From Klebsormidium nitens (Eukaryota; Streptophyta; Klebsormidiophyceae; Klebsormidiales; Klebsormidiaceae), in assembly GCA_000708835.1 (NCBI GenBank), contig DF237125.1:62001-126000 (forward strand): a stretch of 64,000 nt of DNA, read 5' to 3'. This document shows, in pieces, positions 10,702 through 22,895 of the stretch (within the stretch, counting starts at the first letter, position 1; each line of letters opens with the position of its first letter). A program made the position numbers and the translations under genes. A model generated the notes under the pieces. That model was given only the letters and a program-made list of their open reading frames with translations, was not told where the DNA came from and made no database searches.

Positions 10702-13700
10702 TTACATGACGTCGACAGCGGCGGGCTGCACGGCGACGTCAGCGGCAATGCGCTCCTTCTTGGCCGTCTCAAAGTCGTCGTACGTCATCGCGCGGCTCTT
10801 GGACGGCACCGCGGCCGGCTGGTTGGGGAGCATGGGCACGCTGTTGGGGTTGAGCGAGCGCAGCAGTAACTCCATCCACACGTCGCCGTCTGGCGTTACC
10901 GCGCACGCACCCCCCTGGCGCCGGCTCATCGAACGGCGCGACGAGCCGGGGCGGCCGGCGCGCGCGGAAATGGTGCCGGGCTGGAAAGCCTGCGCGAAAT
11001 GTTTCAAAACGAAGGGTTGGATGCGCATCGAGAGCGCCAGTCTGGATACCTTTAAAAAGACAGACTTTTCATTTCAGGTGGAAGTACAGAAAACGGAATA
11101 CTCACCAAAACCGCTGACTTGACTACGTTCTGAAGGCTCTCTGGTGTTCTCAGGTGATCAGTTGAAGGCAAAGGAAGGAGAATACCGACCCGGATATGCG
11201 GTTTCCAGAAGCGAGCAGCAATTAGGGGCTGGATGGGACGATTGAAAGACGCCGATCCCGGATGAACCAATGTTGATCGTGCTTAAGGGGTAACACACGT
11301 CTTCACAAAGCGCAAGCGTCAAGAAAGCTGCGATGCAATTTGTAGGGACTCCGACACAATAGAGGATCAAGAGGGAGAGCTGTCTGTGAACAAGTATGGC
11401 GGAACGCGACGAAGAACGTTTCGACTTTCCTCCGAACATACGGCGATCCCATCCGTGCATGATTTCCCATCGAGACCTCTTCAAGAAGGCAAACCTCCGT
11501 TTTCGCACCGCACTTGAACCTAAGGCAAGAGCCTAACGTGCGTTTCCTTACGTCCGCGTTCAGGTTGACCGGCTTCATGTATTTGCTGGGACCCATCTCA
11601 GGAACCGAGGACATCTCCTTGGGGGCGCGCTTTGCGGCCGGGGCGTGAGACGAGGATCCCGAGCCCTTGGGGCTCGCCACAAGCGGGACCGCGTAAGGGC
11701 TGTCGGAGAATTTCGACTTCCCAGACGAGCCGGCCTTGCTGCGGCGATCAACAAAACGGGGCCGAGGTTAGTCTAGAGAAAATGTCGGATTGACAGAGGC
11801 GGGTGTTTCAACGTCGCACTTGACGCGTCGAACATGGGACTTGTCACTCCTGCTCAGGACGTTCAAAACGTACGCATATATGGATGTTTCAATTGAACGC
11901 TAGAAGGATATGTACTGATGTGAAACCTGCAGCGCGGCCCTTCAACAATCTTTTCATTGCAAGGCAATGACAGTTCAAAGAGCGTTTCTTCGTTCGTGCG
12001 GTTGCCAATTCATGACGACTGTACTCGCGTTATGCACCGTTATTCTATCAGCAAGGGTCTTTTAGGCACTTCAGATTAGCGTACACCAAACATCAAGAGA
12101 AGGTAATATTTCACCCGTGTTCCCAGCAAGAGTGACAGAAAACATCCGCTCTCAAGGGTAGCCGCGAGAGATCGTGGTCATCAGGCTGAAAGCCGTACTT
12201 CGACCTCCTCACTTGAAACCAGTAAATTTACCTGTCTGGAGACTTGCGCAACGGGGAACTCTTGGCGGACTTGGGACTCTTGGGCGACTTTGGGGATGAT
12301 GACGTCGCCGCGTGCGCGGCCTCCTGGGCCATCTCTTGGAGGAGCTCGTTCGTATCCACCATCAACGCTGTGGTAAGAGGGGAAGACGTTCAGCTTTTCA
12401 AGCTTTCAGGGCTCAAAACTTGCCTTCAAAACGCACGGCAAGCTCGTAAGCCGATTCTACGAAGGAGCTCGTTTGTATTCGCGGTCAACGCTGCACACAA
12501 AAGAGAAGGACAATCGAGTCCTCCGCGTTCAAAACTATGAGACTTGCAGTCAACATTAGCGCTGGCGCCGAGGAATTGATACGTTTTACCGTATTCTGGA
12601 ATTGGTGGATGCTACACCATAGATAAGCACGACGAAGGTATTTTGCTTACGTTAACAGTTACTTGCGGATGAGAGCTACTTCAAAAGAGCTGCCCAGCAG
12701 CACGGGATGTACAAAATTCTCGCGAGTGGGCCTGAGGTGATTGGCTCTGTTGACAAGCTCACCTTCTTTCGGGCCGGCCCCCTTGGTGTGGGACTCTTGC
12801 CAGAGCGCGATGTGCTGCGCCAGTGGGTTGAACGCAACCTCAAGGGGCGCCTTGGGCGTGTTGTCAATGTTGGGGGGATCCAGGCTGAAGTTCTGTATGG
12901 TGCAATGAAAGTAGGATCTTAGTAACGTACAGGAATTGACGCCGCGAGGAGGTTCTGCTGGGCTGGGAAAGACCGAGAGGGAAACCCCGATGGTGAATGT
13001 TGGAGGTTGGATTTGTACGAGATTGTTTCTGGTCGCAAGAGGTAAGAATCGACTGATTCAAAAGTCCTAGCGAAACAGCTGGATTCATTTGTTTTGGAAC
13101 TGAAAACCAGTACAAACCGAGTTTCATTGAAATCTTCAGGCTTCTCAAAGGAAAAGTCCTTGTCGAAGCTAGCAACCTTCTCAGAGCCGGGTCTCTGAAT
13201 TTTCAAACGCAGTCCCGCTCTGTGCTGAGCTCTTACCTGGATTCCGGTGTAGTGCGTGACGGTGCCGTCGCGGTTCTTGACAGGTGTCATCACCAGGTTG
13301 TTGTAGAGCAGAGTCCCAGTTCGGCTGTAGTTTGTAACCATGCCCCTAAACTCTGATCCCGTGTTGATGGCGTCACGCATCGCAACAACGACTGCGCGGT
13401 CCGTTTTGGGGCCCTGGAGGAAGCGGCTGCGAGGGGATAGCTTTTGTCAGGGGATAGCTTACTGGGAGAAGCTTTCTGCGCCGCCAACATGTTTGCAGAC
13501 GATTGTTCAGATCCATTCCTGTTTTCGTCAGCTGTGGTTCTTTAAGCGGATTTGCGCAAGACCTCACGCCACTGCCTGGAATTTCTAGGGGAAAAGTTTA
13601 GCAACCCCAAGAACATTGATCCGATTCCAGTCAAGCTACAAGCTCAAATGAATACACTCTATGCACAGCGAGAGTGGCTTCGAACCATAAAACTGCCGTT

Positions 13701-15161
13701 CTTACCAGTTGCGCCCCACAATGAAGTCCTCTGGGTACTCGGTCCAGGTACAAAAGCACTCGTTGGCGTACACAATAGGCTGTTGAAGAAAAGAAGTACT
13801 GAGCACCATGCATCCTCGCTTCACCACAACTATGACACAGTTCCTTTAGATCTGCGTACTTTGCAAGCTGCTAAAAGAATACAGGAAAAGCAGCCAAGAG
13901 GTCAAGTATACTCAGACAAGCTCCCAAATCAAAGACTATCTCCCTCAACAGACAAAAAGCTGAGAGAAAGGATGAACAAGCGATCCGGTACCCAATCTCA
14001 CCTCGTCCTCCTTTTGCATGTCTGTAATGCACATAGCATAAGGGCTGAGGTGCAGCAGATTCTCAATCATCTGCAGAGGTTAATATGCAGCTCAATGCTT
14101 GCCCAACGGAAATCAAATTGTGGGATGGGACGACATCGGGCAACTGCAGGTGTGCCAAAGACCCGCCGAGATGATGAGAGCACTTCCGAAATGATTGTAT
14201 GCTTCAACTTCTAATGCTCAAAGTTTGCAAGTCTCATCGTCAACAACTGTATCGGTGAAGGACAGCCTGGCTCTCTCCTATCCTTCCCAGAGGTTGGAAG
14301 TTTTTCTGACTTCCCATCCAATCATTTTCGGCTCAAAAATCTTGGCTTTTCATTTCCAGGAGTGTGGCAGTCAGGCCAAGCAATGATTCCTTGATGCGCA
14401 CACTGTCGTAACAGAAAGCTGGAGCAGACGCAGGTAAAGCGGCTCACCGCCCTCAAACGCTGGCTCTCGTCTTCCTGCTCCTTGCTTACGAACTGCAGCT
14501 TCTTCTCGCGGGTGGGCATGACACCGACAGCGGCAGCTGGATCAGACAAAAACACACGCAGCTATTTAAAAGCTGCCAAGAGGGGAGACTGGAACAAACA
14601 AAGGCTTATGTGACGCAGGTAGCCGTTATGGATTCAAAGGTAAGAATGTTCCTGCCGGGTAAGCAAATCGATTTGTTAATAAAGTTGGTGGCCTGGCAAA
14701 CGCTCCCAAATGTTACTCTCCTCGAATGTTACTTTCTGATCATGTTAGGAGAGATCAGCACCCGTTCTGTCAGCAATGAAAGAGTTGAGCTGGGCCAAGA
14801 TGTGGATTGGGAATTCGACTTTCTATCTTTCTCTCAACACTAGAAAAATGCAGCCTACTCAAAGGTGCAGGGATCCTGATCCTTAACCTAGACTGCACAT
14901 CGGCACACCTCAGTGCCAGCTTCACACTCTTCGTTGTGAAGAAACTAGTTCATAAGCACCGCAAAATCAAGTGACAGCTTCTCCTTGCAACAAGCAAGCT
15001 GATCTTGGGTGCATTCCCATCAGCTTGGGGACGATGTCATCCTTACTTGTTTCCAGCGGTGCTTTCTCCTTTTGAGACAGGACCCTAGTCAACTGAGGAG
15101 CCCCAGCTCTGCTGTGCGGCGCCTGAGGAGGCCCAACTTCCGTCTTGATCTCGCTATCCAT
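10702..15161 (-). CDS. LOV-domain blue-light photoreceptor, novel C-terminal region
   Basis: Nine exons join in phase: 15161-15047, 14536-14448, 14070-14002, 13779-13706, 13426-13237, 12892-12763, 12367-12232, 11738-11552 and 11049-10702 (about 445 aa). Residues about 69-179 form one LOV domain: it opens with HLSPYAMCITDM, continues PIVYANECFCTWTEYPEDF, then the signature GRNCRFLQG. The photoadduct Cys, its Arg and Gln, the two FMN-contacting Asn (in TNYSRTGTLLYNN) and the terminal Gln of TGIQ are all present, so FMN binding and adduct formation are expected. The N-terminal 68 residues are polar. The C-terminal 266 residues have no domain I recognise: a short helical segment (NPLAQHIALWQE), an SPKSPKSPKS tract of likely phosphorylation sites, Ser/Pro/Lys-rich linker, and a final basic-to-acidic segment containing PGTISARAGRPGS. 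There is no kinase, F-box or Kelch, so it is not phototropin or ZTL. PAS/LOV-type (PLP) proteins are the nearest idea. The exon 1 assignment is the least certain part. Confidence 0.85.
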
Positions 15162-16009
15162 TTTGACACTGCTTTCAAAGGTCTACGACTTTTAGATTGC
15201 CACAAATATGGCCACCAAATCGGGCGCTAGCTAGCAAAGACACTAGTCAGCTCAGATGATCAGCTTCTTTAGACAAAGAAACTCCAACTAATCAGAGACG
15301 GCAGCACCTCCAATGCGCTCTTTGTCTTTTGTATGCTTGAGTATCATTGACGGTCAACTTATTAGAAACAGCAAGACGGTCTTTCCACTTTCAAGCACAC
15401 TTGCCAGGCTGAGGCACGGATCTCGGCACGGCACACGTTTCTCAAGCTTTTGCCAACTCAAACCAGCGTCTCTTTTGGAGATAGGTATTGGCGATCTTTC
15501 CTGTGCCGTTGCAGCAAGGAGCTACCCAGCAGAGAATGGTGTAATGCTGAAAGCTGCGCGAGACTCCATGGAATATTGTCTGAATCTTTCTGCTCGCTCA
15601 AGCTGCAAAACCTTGCAGGCAGAATGGAGCACTTGGGACAAGTTCTGAGACTTGAGTACCAGTTGACGACGTCGAAGTTCGAACTGATTGTGATTCTGCA
15701 GTGTACGGTACCAAATTATATCATGTACCGTACCAATCTGGGAAGGAAAGAATCAAGATTCGGTGGTTGCAACCTCCTCAAGATCCGGAAAAGATTTGGG
15801 GCTTCCGAGCCGTCCGATGAGTTCAAAAAGAAGGATAAAAGTGTGCCTCGCTTTTGCAAGAACGTGCGTCGACGCCAAAATATCTGGCGCCAGCTCAGAA
15901 TCGCGTGCGCCTTTCTCTCTCTTCCCCCCTAGCTTTTTCCCCTGCTTTCTTCGAGTTGCTTTTGAAATTACAACCAATACAATCAAGGGCGCCAGCTAAA
16001 CTTTCCACA
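15162..16009. promoter_or_regulatory. Shared promoter region between LOV gene and plastid-protein gene
   Basis: 848 bp separate two divergent start codons. No coding exon is evident. An inverted repeat with 8-bp arms (15703-15710 and 15726-15733, GTACGGTA / TACCGTAC) lies near the middle. Regulatory function is inferred from position only. Confidence 0.45.
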
Positions 16010-18532
16010 ATGGCGCATTCCGTCTGCCGACTCCCAGTCACCCAGCTCTCCCACAATGTCCTTGTCTCTTCCTTTGAGAAAGCCGGAAGTACTCAGCCCT
16101 CAAGGCCATCTCAACCCTCATTTTGCGGCAGCTTGCAAAATAGTGCGGCCCCTTGGGGCATTGGTTTGCACAGGAGAGCAGGTAGTTTCTCCCTGCATGC
16201 AGTTGGTTCAGAGCAACAATCTGTGTCTCAAGAAGACAAGCAACAGGAGACCCCGCCGCCGTCACGACCTCTGCAATATGGGTCCCGGCTAGAGCGTCTT
16301 ATGCCTGAGAAGGACATCTTGCAAAAGGCGGAAGAGGAGATGAGTGGTGAGATTGAAACCGGAGGTCGATGTCCAAGAGGATTTTGCAAACACTCTGAAT
16401 AGCTTGAAGAAAGTATGTCTGAAACCACTCCTACTCCACCACACTTCTATGAGTCAAGTCCTCCAGCAGACATTGCTCAGGAGCAGTCCTTGCATTCAAT
16501 CTTCAGAACGCTTAGTCTTCTGAAGATTGGACAGGAGACCTAGTGCAAATCGTCACAGGGCTTGTTATGTGTACAAGCTGAAAAGTCTGGGGCAAGCCTT
16601 TCTCTGCTTGTTCCCCTGTGCTACTGCTGGCGGGGTTAATTGCAATGCAAAGCAGTGGTGGATATGAGGATTAGCAGCAGGACTCAGTAGTGGTGGCCAT
16701 GTACAGAAGTGCGTTGGAGGCAAAGCTTTTGATTGGACACTGGTTTCGCTGCCAAGCATGCAAACAGAGACATGGTTTTCCGTTTCTGTTGACGATTGGT
16801 CTTTGCTCTGCAGAGAAGTGCACGACACTTGAAGGCGACGAAGCGTACAACTGCTGGCAAACAGTCTTTGAGTTTGAGGATGACAAGGTGAGGCATCACA
16901 AGGTTGATTGTTTTCCACTCTTGATCTTATTGATGTCTCTTCCTTTGCTTCGAAATCAATGTTGAATGCTCTTCCGTTTGACTCGGTTGCTTACGGTCAG
17001 GAAGCTCCAGAATTGGCAACGTTCTTTCAATGATGGCTTTTTGGACAAGTCGTAAGATTCAATTCTGATTGTCGCTCCTGGTCGCAATCATTGAAAGCAA
17101 CGCGCTGAGCTTGATGACGCAGATTCAATGCCCGCAGCCTAGTTGCCTCAACTTAGGGACTTTATCGGTTGTTGACTGAGAGTGTGTCCTCTACCACTGG
17201 CGAAAAAACACCACTGCTTTTTGGTCTGAAAATGAGCAGCCTCAGTAGCGCTTCTTTGAAACCAGGCATTTTTCCGCTTGGTTTTGTAGGGCACTCGATT
17301 CAGTTGTATGGATTCTTTGCTGGCAGCCTCTATTTCTTGCCGCTACGATTGCCTGTTCGAATGGCATCAGCGACGTGGGAAATAGGAGCATCTTACCTTT
17401 TAGATGTTCATCGGAGAATTTTGCAGCTGTCTTTTGATGGTCACTGCTTTTTCCCTACGCCAGCAGAGTAATTCCGGAACTTAAGTTGTCAAGGTATTGC
17501 CGCCCTTAATTTTGCGCAAGACAACTTACGAATTACTTTTCTGCCACTTGTTGTTCCCAGGCCACAGCACAGAGAGAGTGCATACTCGCAGCCCCCGGGG
17601 AAAAGCAGCAGGCGTGCGGCCCCCTCGAGAGCCTCCAGACCCTCGTCCGCGAGGGGTCCGCCCAGGGCGTGTCCGCCGTCCTCGCAAACATCCGAGCGGC
17701 CTCGCAGAGCAAAAAGGCGCGCCGCGCATCAGATGCCAAAAAGGCTGCAGCGGCAGTGGAAAGCAAGCCGACTCTAGCGAAGGGGAAGGCGAGGAAGACG
17801 GAAGCCGATAGGGCCGAGTTTGAGGTTCCGGGGGGGAGGACGGCAGCGGCGATGGCGGGGATTGAAGACCCCCGGAGCGAAGCGAGCTCAGAGGAGTGGG
17901 AGAACCAGGCGGCGGAGGCGGCGGCGGAGGGCATGGAGGACCGGCTACGCAGGTGAGTTCTTGAAGCGTGCCCCGAACTCAGCTCGTTGAGTTCCTGGTC
18001 TAGGACGAAGTCAGTCTTAAATGGTTGCCAGAAGCCGCGAAGATCAGAGCAGTTGATTTCCAACTACTGGAATACTAGTGTCTTCTTGGTCGTGTAGTCC
18101 ATACTTTTGAGGAATGTGTCAGGCGTGCAAGTCTAGTCGGATTTCAACGAGCATCATGACATGGCTTGCTTGTGATGCTAGATATGTCAGGCGGGTGGTG
18201 CTCATTCCACTTGCTTGGCGGAGCAATTTGGATGGAGCAGTTAGGACGTACCCTACACATGTCAAGTCTGAAGAGGGGCGTGCAATCGGTGCTCATGTGT
18301 TCACTTTTTGAGATTCACCATTTCATTGGGAAAAACGTGACGTTTGGCGGGTGCGCGCACCTTTTCAGAGAGCCGTATGTAACGAGCAATATTATTCTCA
18401 GGAACGAGTTTGTTTTGTCTTGTCTAAAAGGTTATTTTCTACTATACAGGGCGTCCGCTGACGAGGATGATGACGATGACAATGACGACCTCTCTGCTGT
18501 GAGACGGGCCCTCAAAAAGCGGGGCTTGTCTG
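16010..18532 (+). CDS. Probable plastid-targeted protein, 3' end unresolved
   Basis: Unrecognised family. Exons joining in phase are 16010-16346, 16814-16887, 17561-17952 and 18450-18532 (295 aa to this point). Exon 1 starts MAHSVCRLP and is rich in Ser, Pro and Arg with few acids for 60-70 residues, typical of a chloroplast transit peptide, then turns acidic. Exon 2 encodes DEAYNCWQTVFEFEDDK. Exon 3 has a helical stretch (ESLQTLVREGSAQGVSAVLANIRAA) followed by a Lys/Ala-rich and then Glu/Ala-rich segment. Exon 4 has a run of Asp (DEDDDDDNDD) followed by a basic helix. The last donor at 18533 (GTACGT) implies at least one more exon, which I could not place; weak candidates lie at 18767-18800 and near 18997. 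It is divergent from the LOV gene. Confidence 0.6.
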
Positions 18533-20199
18533 GTACGTGGCTACATGGAGAGAACGTCTGAAACAGTCTAATTAGTTGTGTATAAATCATGAGTCCTTGA
18601 CACTGCCGTGAAGTACATACGGAGACAGTGCTCATCTGAGAGGTGGTAATTCAGCAGGGTTTGTACATTTGTGTAGTTCATCTTGGGAGATTGTAGATAA
18701 TTGATAACAGTGCAACTGCGGCCTAGAAAATCTAGTTTGCAAGCGACCCTCCACGCCTGCTTTTAGAGTCTGGATGAGCTGCATCATGTACAGGTTGTGT
18801 AAGTTGTGTAGAGTCCGGAAGGAGAGTTCACACAGTTGAAGTCAGCAAGCCGTGCAGTGAAAACGTGCCAACTGAGCGGCTGCTGTGGAAGACGCACCGA
18901 CCAAGCCGGACGATAACATGCGTTTGGTCTTGAGGAACAGGGTTGCTTAGACGAGTGTGTCGGTGGCGAACTTGAACTCTATTTCAGTTTTGAACTAGGC
19001 TAGCTAGAAACTAAACCCAAAAGGTAGGCAGGTTTGTTCACTGATACGTGTACGGTGTTTTGTACGTTGTTTTGTACGTGGTCAGTTGCTTTCTTGGATC
19101 TGTGGAGAGTAAGTGCCTCAAGTGTGCTTCGTGGATCTGATTGGGCATGTCAGAGCAGACGTACGAAGGTAAAGCAGTCTGGTTCAGATTCTGCAATGTT
19201 GTGACGCGGGCAGCCCAACCTCAGCCCGCGTGTGGAGTAGAAATTTCTGACAGTTGCCGCCGCTCTCAGGAGTTTTTCCATGTGCGGCAGTGAGATACGC
19301 CGTTGAAGCCCGTCTCTTGGAGCTTTTCTCAGGGTCGCTTCGACGACATACAGGACGTACTCACTGTTACTAATTGTTAGAGCTGAGGCCGGCGTACCGT
19401 CTGCATGCCGCGCTGCGTGCACTTCATCATGGCGTGCAACATACCGGCTAAGAACATGCATATAATTCAGCCGGGTTAACAGCTTAAAACAACCTGATTT
19501 CCCGGCAACAGTTGGATTGCGAATGATCGTGAATGCGCAAACTTGGTCATCAAAAATGGCAAGCGGCGGCGCATGTCATGGTCGAAGATGAGCAGATTGT
19601 GGCTCGAAATTGGGCATATGCATTACATGCCCTCTCAGTCTACTGCCCGCCGCAGCTGGAACACCATTCCTCGTGCAATCAATGCGTAGAAAGGGCGCGT
19701 ACGTGAAGCTTAGCCTAGACGACTCATATATCCCCATATGCGGCCCACGTACGTATTGAATGAGATCTGCACCTGCTTTTCGTTTCAAGTTTGATGCAAC
19801 CAGCCGAGGTGCTGCTCTAGCTGCATCCATATGGACCCGTCTTTTTCAGGGCAGCTAGATCGGGCGGAACCGCATGTCAGCTTCAGTTGCTCTTCTATCA
19901 ACTTATTCATTGCCATCCGAGGTATAAAAATTATATCGACCATTGACTTAACACTCCTTTCTTCGAAGAACTTTGGCTGACGACTCCATCTGGTGCGACC
20001 GATTGAAGTTAGTTCGTTGACGCAAGCGTCTACTCTAGAGCAGCTCTCGTTCTTTACGCGTTGCATGCTAATGGGCTTGCCAGTGGTTATCCAAGATATT
20101 CTTTATCTTGCCTGCACGATCAATATAATAGAACTGTGAAGGGCGGGCTCCAAATTGTACCTCGTCAACTTATACACGTCCACAAATTGTTACGTCAGT
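18533..20199. other. Convergent intergenic region
   Basis: Contains the unplaced 3' end of the upstream plastid-protein gene. Otherwise I see no supported gene. Short open frames on the minus strand at 19150-20066 lack splice or family support. Confidence 0.45.
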
Positions 20200-22895
20200 C
20201 TACCTCATCTTCTTGACCAGCCACGTCATGAGACTGCGGGCCACGGCTTCTCCGACGTCACCCTTCATCACCATCTTGTCCTTGTCGCTCTTGAGGCAAG
20301 AGTAGTGCCAATCGCAAAGGTCGCCGTACCGGGGAGCTTCCACCTCCCAGCTGTTGAAGATCTGCGCGTCGAAGAAGAATATCGTATAAGAGGGACTCAA
20401 GGAGGATGAGATAGTCGTAGGGTGGAGCTTTTCGCGTTTGGTAGGAACGGTCGAGACAGCCTTCGAATGACACGGACAGAATGTCAGGCCCGGCCTAAGC
20501 TTTCTTATGTAGGACAAAAAAGCCAGACAACATCGTTCGGAAAGATCGCGTGGTTCGTTGGGTGAGAGGAGAACTCGGAAGCATCCAGGAGAGGGCATCT
20601 GTTTGGCTTGCACCGAAGTACCCAAGACCGGCATTTTTAATGGGCAAACGGATTGGCACACCGAAAAGAAGGACCCGCGAGACCGCTCTTCCTCTACGGA
20701 CTAGAGAAGCATGTGCGCGCGTTGCTTGCTTTGCCACAGCAGAAGATCGCCCCTCACCTGGAACTCCTTCCGCGCAGTGACCATCGGTACAGCGTACCGG
20801 TTCGTCCACGCCAGGACCGCGTTCTTCCGGTTGCACGCGCCGCGCCAGCTCGGCGTGGTCCTCCACACAAGCTTCGACCCTTCCTGGTCGAACTTTGCGG
20901 CCCACTCTAGATACCCCGGCAGGTGCTTGGCGTAAGCAAGCTGCGGTTGAGCGCAGCTAGCGGTAGTCCACGTGCCGGCGTCGAAGATGTAGATACCGGG
21001 GCCGGGCTCGACGTCGGGGAAGGAGTCGTTTCGCCCGGAGTACATGCCCCGGTTGTGGCAGCCGAACTCGTGGTTCTGGTAGATGCCGTCCACCTGGAAA
21101 GTGTCCATGTGTCCCTCTCAGAAAGTTTCGTCTGAACTTCAAGAAACGCTGATGATCAGTCCTTTGACCATCACTTCCAGCAGAAAGTGCACGTGTGACT
21201 ACTGATTTCACAGCCCCGTGCCTCAGCACCGAAACGCTGCTGTCAAGCCGTTCTCCTGGACAGGCCACCCAATTGCTTCCCTCAGATGAAGTCTGCCGAT
21301 TTGATTGCTGTTTTGGCGGCTTTGGTTTTCAGCAGGGAACAAACTTTCAAACGAGAGAAAAGGCCACTTCAATGAAGTGCAGGTTCCTTGAAATTCTGAC
21401 GTTGACTATGCAGGCACCCTGATAGATTCCTGAGGCTTACCCAGTAGTATCGCAGTTCCAGGCGAGAGTCCCCCTCTTCGATGGTTAACGACATGTCCCC
21501 ATGCTGGCGTCTTTCGGAAGCATCCGCATGCCCTGCATCCCGAAACCTAGTCAGCCATCAAAGCAGCCAAAACCAAAGCTTCATTGCGGTGCCAATTGGC
21601 GGCAAGACAGACCTGTTAGATCTCGGAAGGGTCTTCTGTCATAGACGCATGCTGGATATAGAATTCTGCCAGCAGAAAGACCTGTCATAGATGCATTCTA
21701 GAAGTAGAAATGTGTCAGCAGGTCCGCTAGCATGGGAGCTTGAACTTGTTGTCCAATATGGTCCCAACCTTTCTGATGGATGAGAAGAGTTGTGCAGTGC
21801 CACAATCTGAACACGGCTGCAGACACAATACTGAGGCTTGGGCTAGACCTTACCTGCCAGAAGATACTTGAGATGCATGTACAGGACACGCTGATGCGAG
21901 TCTCCAATGAATGTCAGTCTCTTGTAGCCAGCATCGTTCAGCCGCTTCACGAAAGACCCTGGTTCTATCAGGCTTGGTGCGCAATTGTACGGTGTCCATG
22001 AATACACTGGCTTGCGTCCGCTCTCTTTTAGGAACCACCGGCCGGAAGCGCCACGATCGCAGGGTGAATCTTTTGGAGGGTTTTCTGCTAGAGTCCTGCT
22101 CTCTTCCCCAGCGTCAAAGTTGCTGCCTTGAGACTGTGCTTGAGGTTGATGAATGGTGACAGAAAACTCGGCAAGGACTGTTGACTCCAGCACCGAGTTG
22201 CAGTCAGCTCTCACAGTGAATGTATAGTTCCCCTGATCCCAGATAATATATGTGGCAGTCCAGGCTGGATGAATGCTTCCATATTCAACAGCTAGATCTC
22301 CCACTCCAAGAGAGCTGCCCTTGTATGTAAAGAAGATTTCCCGGTTGGCTGGGTCATCTGTGTTCCAGTAAGTATCTGTTGTGGCCGTGATGCGGAATGC
22401 ACAAACCTCGCCTACTGTGCACTCGCCTCTACCACTGCCTGAGATGGAGACATGGGGGGCAAGCTTGGTGGGGGAGAATGCTGCTACACTGGGGGTCTTG
22501 ACAGGGCACTCATGTCCGTAATCAGGTTGCATGAGATCTTCTGACTCAGCTTTTTGGACCCCCGCTCCCAATACTTGATGCCTGAAGCTCGATCTGCTGT
22601 TACCTTGAGCTGCTTGATATTCGCCTGTGAAGTGATCTGTGCTTTTGGGAAGAAGGAAGTTCGCCCTCAAGCTGCTTGGAAACTCTCTATGAGGCCCGAG
22701 ACGCGTAAACCTTTGCAGGTCAAACTCTGCATCCCGCCAATTGTAACCCGCGTGCTTCAGCGCCGCATCTCCACAGAAAAGGACTGCAGCCAGTGCCATC
22801 AGAAGGAGCGCAATGCTCGTCGTCCGTTTTGACTCGGGTTTGATCTCCTTTGCGCTCATCGGGGATGTTTTGCTGCTGCCTGAAACAGGCGCCAT
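20200..22895 (-). CDS. NXPE/PC-esterase-like type II membrane protein with filamin-like repeat
   Basis: Four exons join in phase: 22895-21854, 21532-21441, 21093-20758 and 20361-20200 (543 aa). A cytosolic basic N-terminus is followed by one hydrophobic anchor (IALLLMALAAVLFC, about residues 29-42), the layout of a Golgi type II protein. Residues about 145-250 look like a filamin/ABP280 Ig-type repeat (VGEVCAFRITATTDTYW ... WTATYIIWDQGNYTFTVRADC). Then comes a PC-esterase/NXPE C-terminal domain with the catalytic-type GDSH motif (RLTFIGDSHQR) and a late D-W-H triplet (GDLCDWHYSC), giving the expected Ser and Asp/His. Cys residues are frequent, fitting a lumenal fold. Related plant proteins (TBL family) O-acetylate wall polysaccharides, so an acyl-transferase or esterase acting on glycans is likely; the acceptor is unknown. 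Confidence 0.85.

Noticed and set aside
10382-11122. 246-codon open frame on the plus strand
   Set aside because: It lies antisense to the last LOV exon (11049-10702). The GC-rich part is explained by that exon and the rest has no protein-like character.
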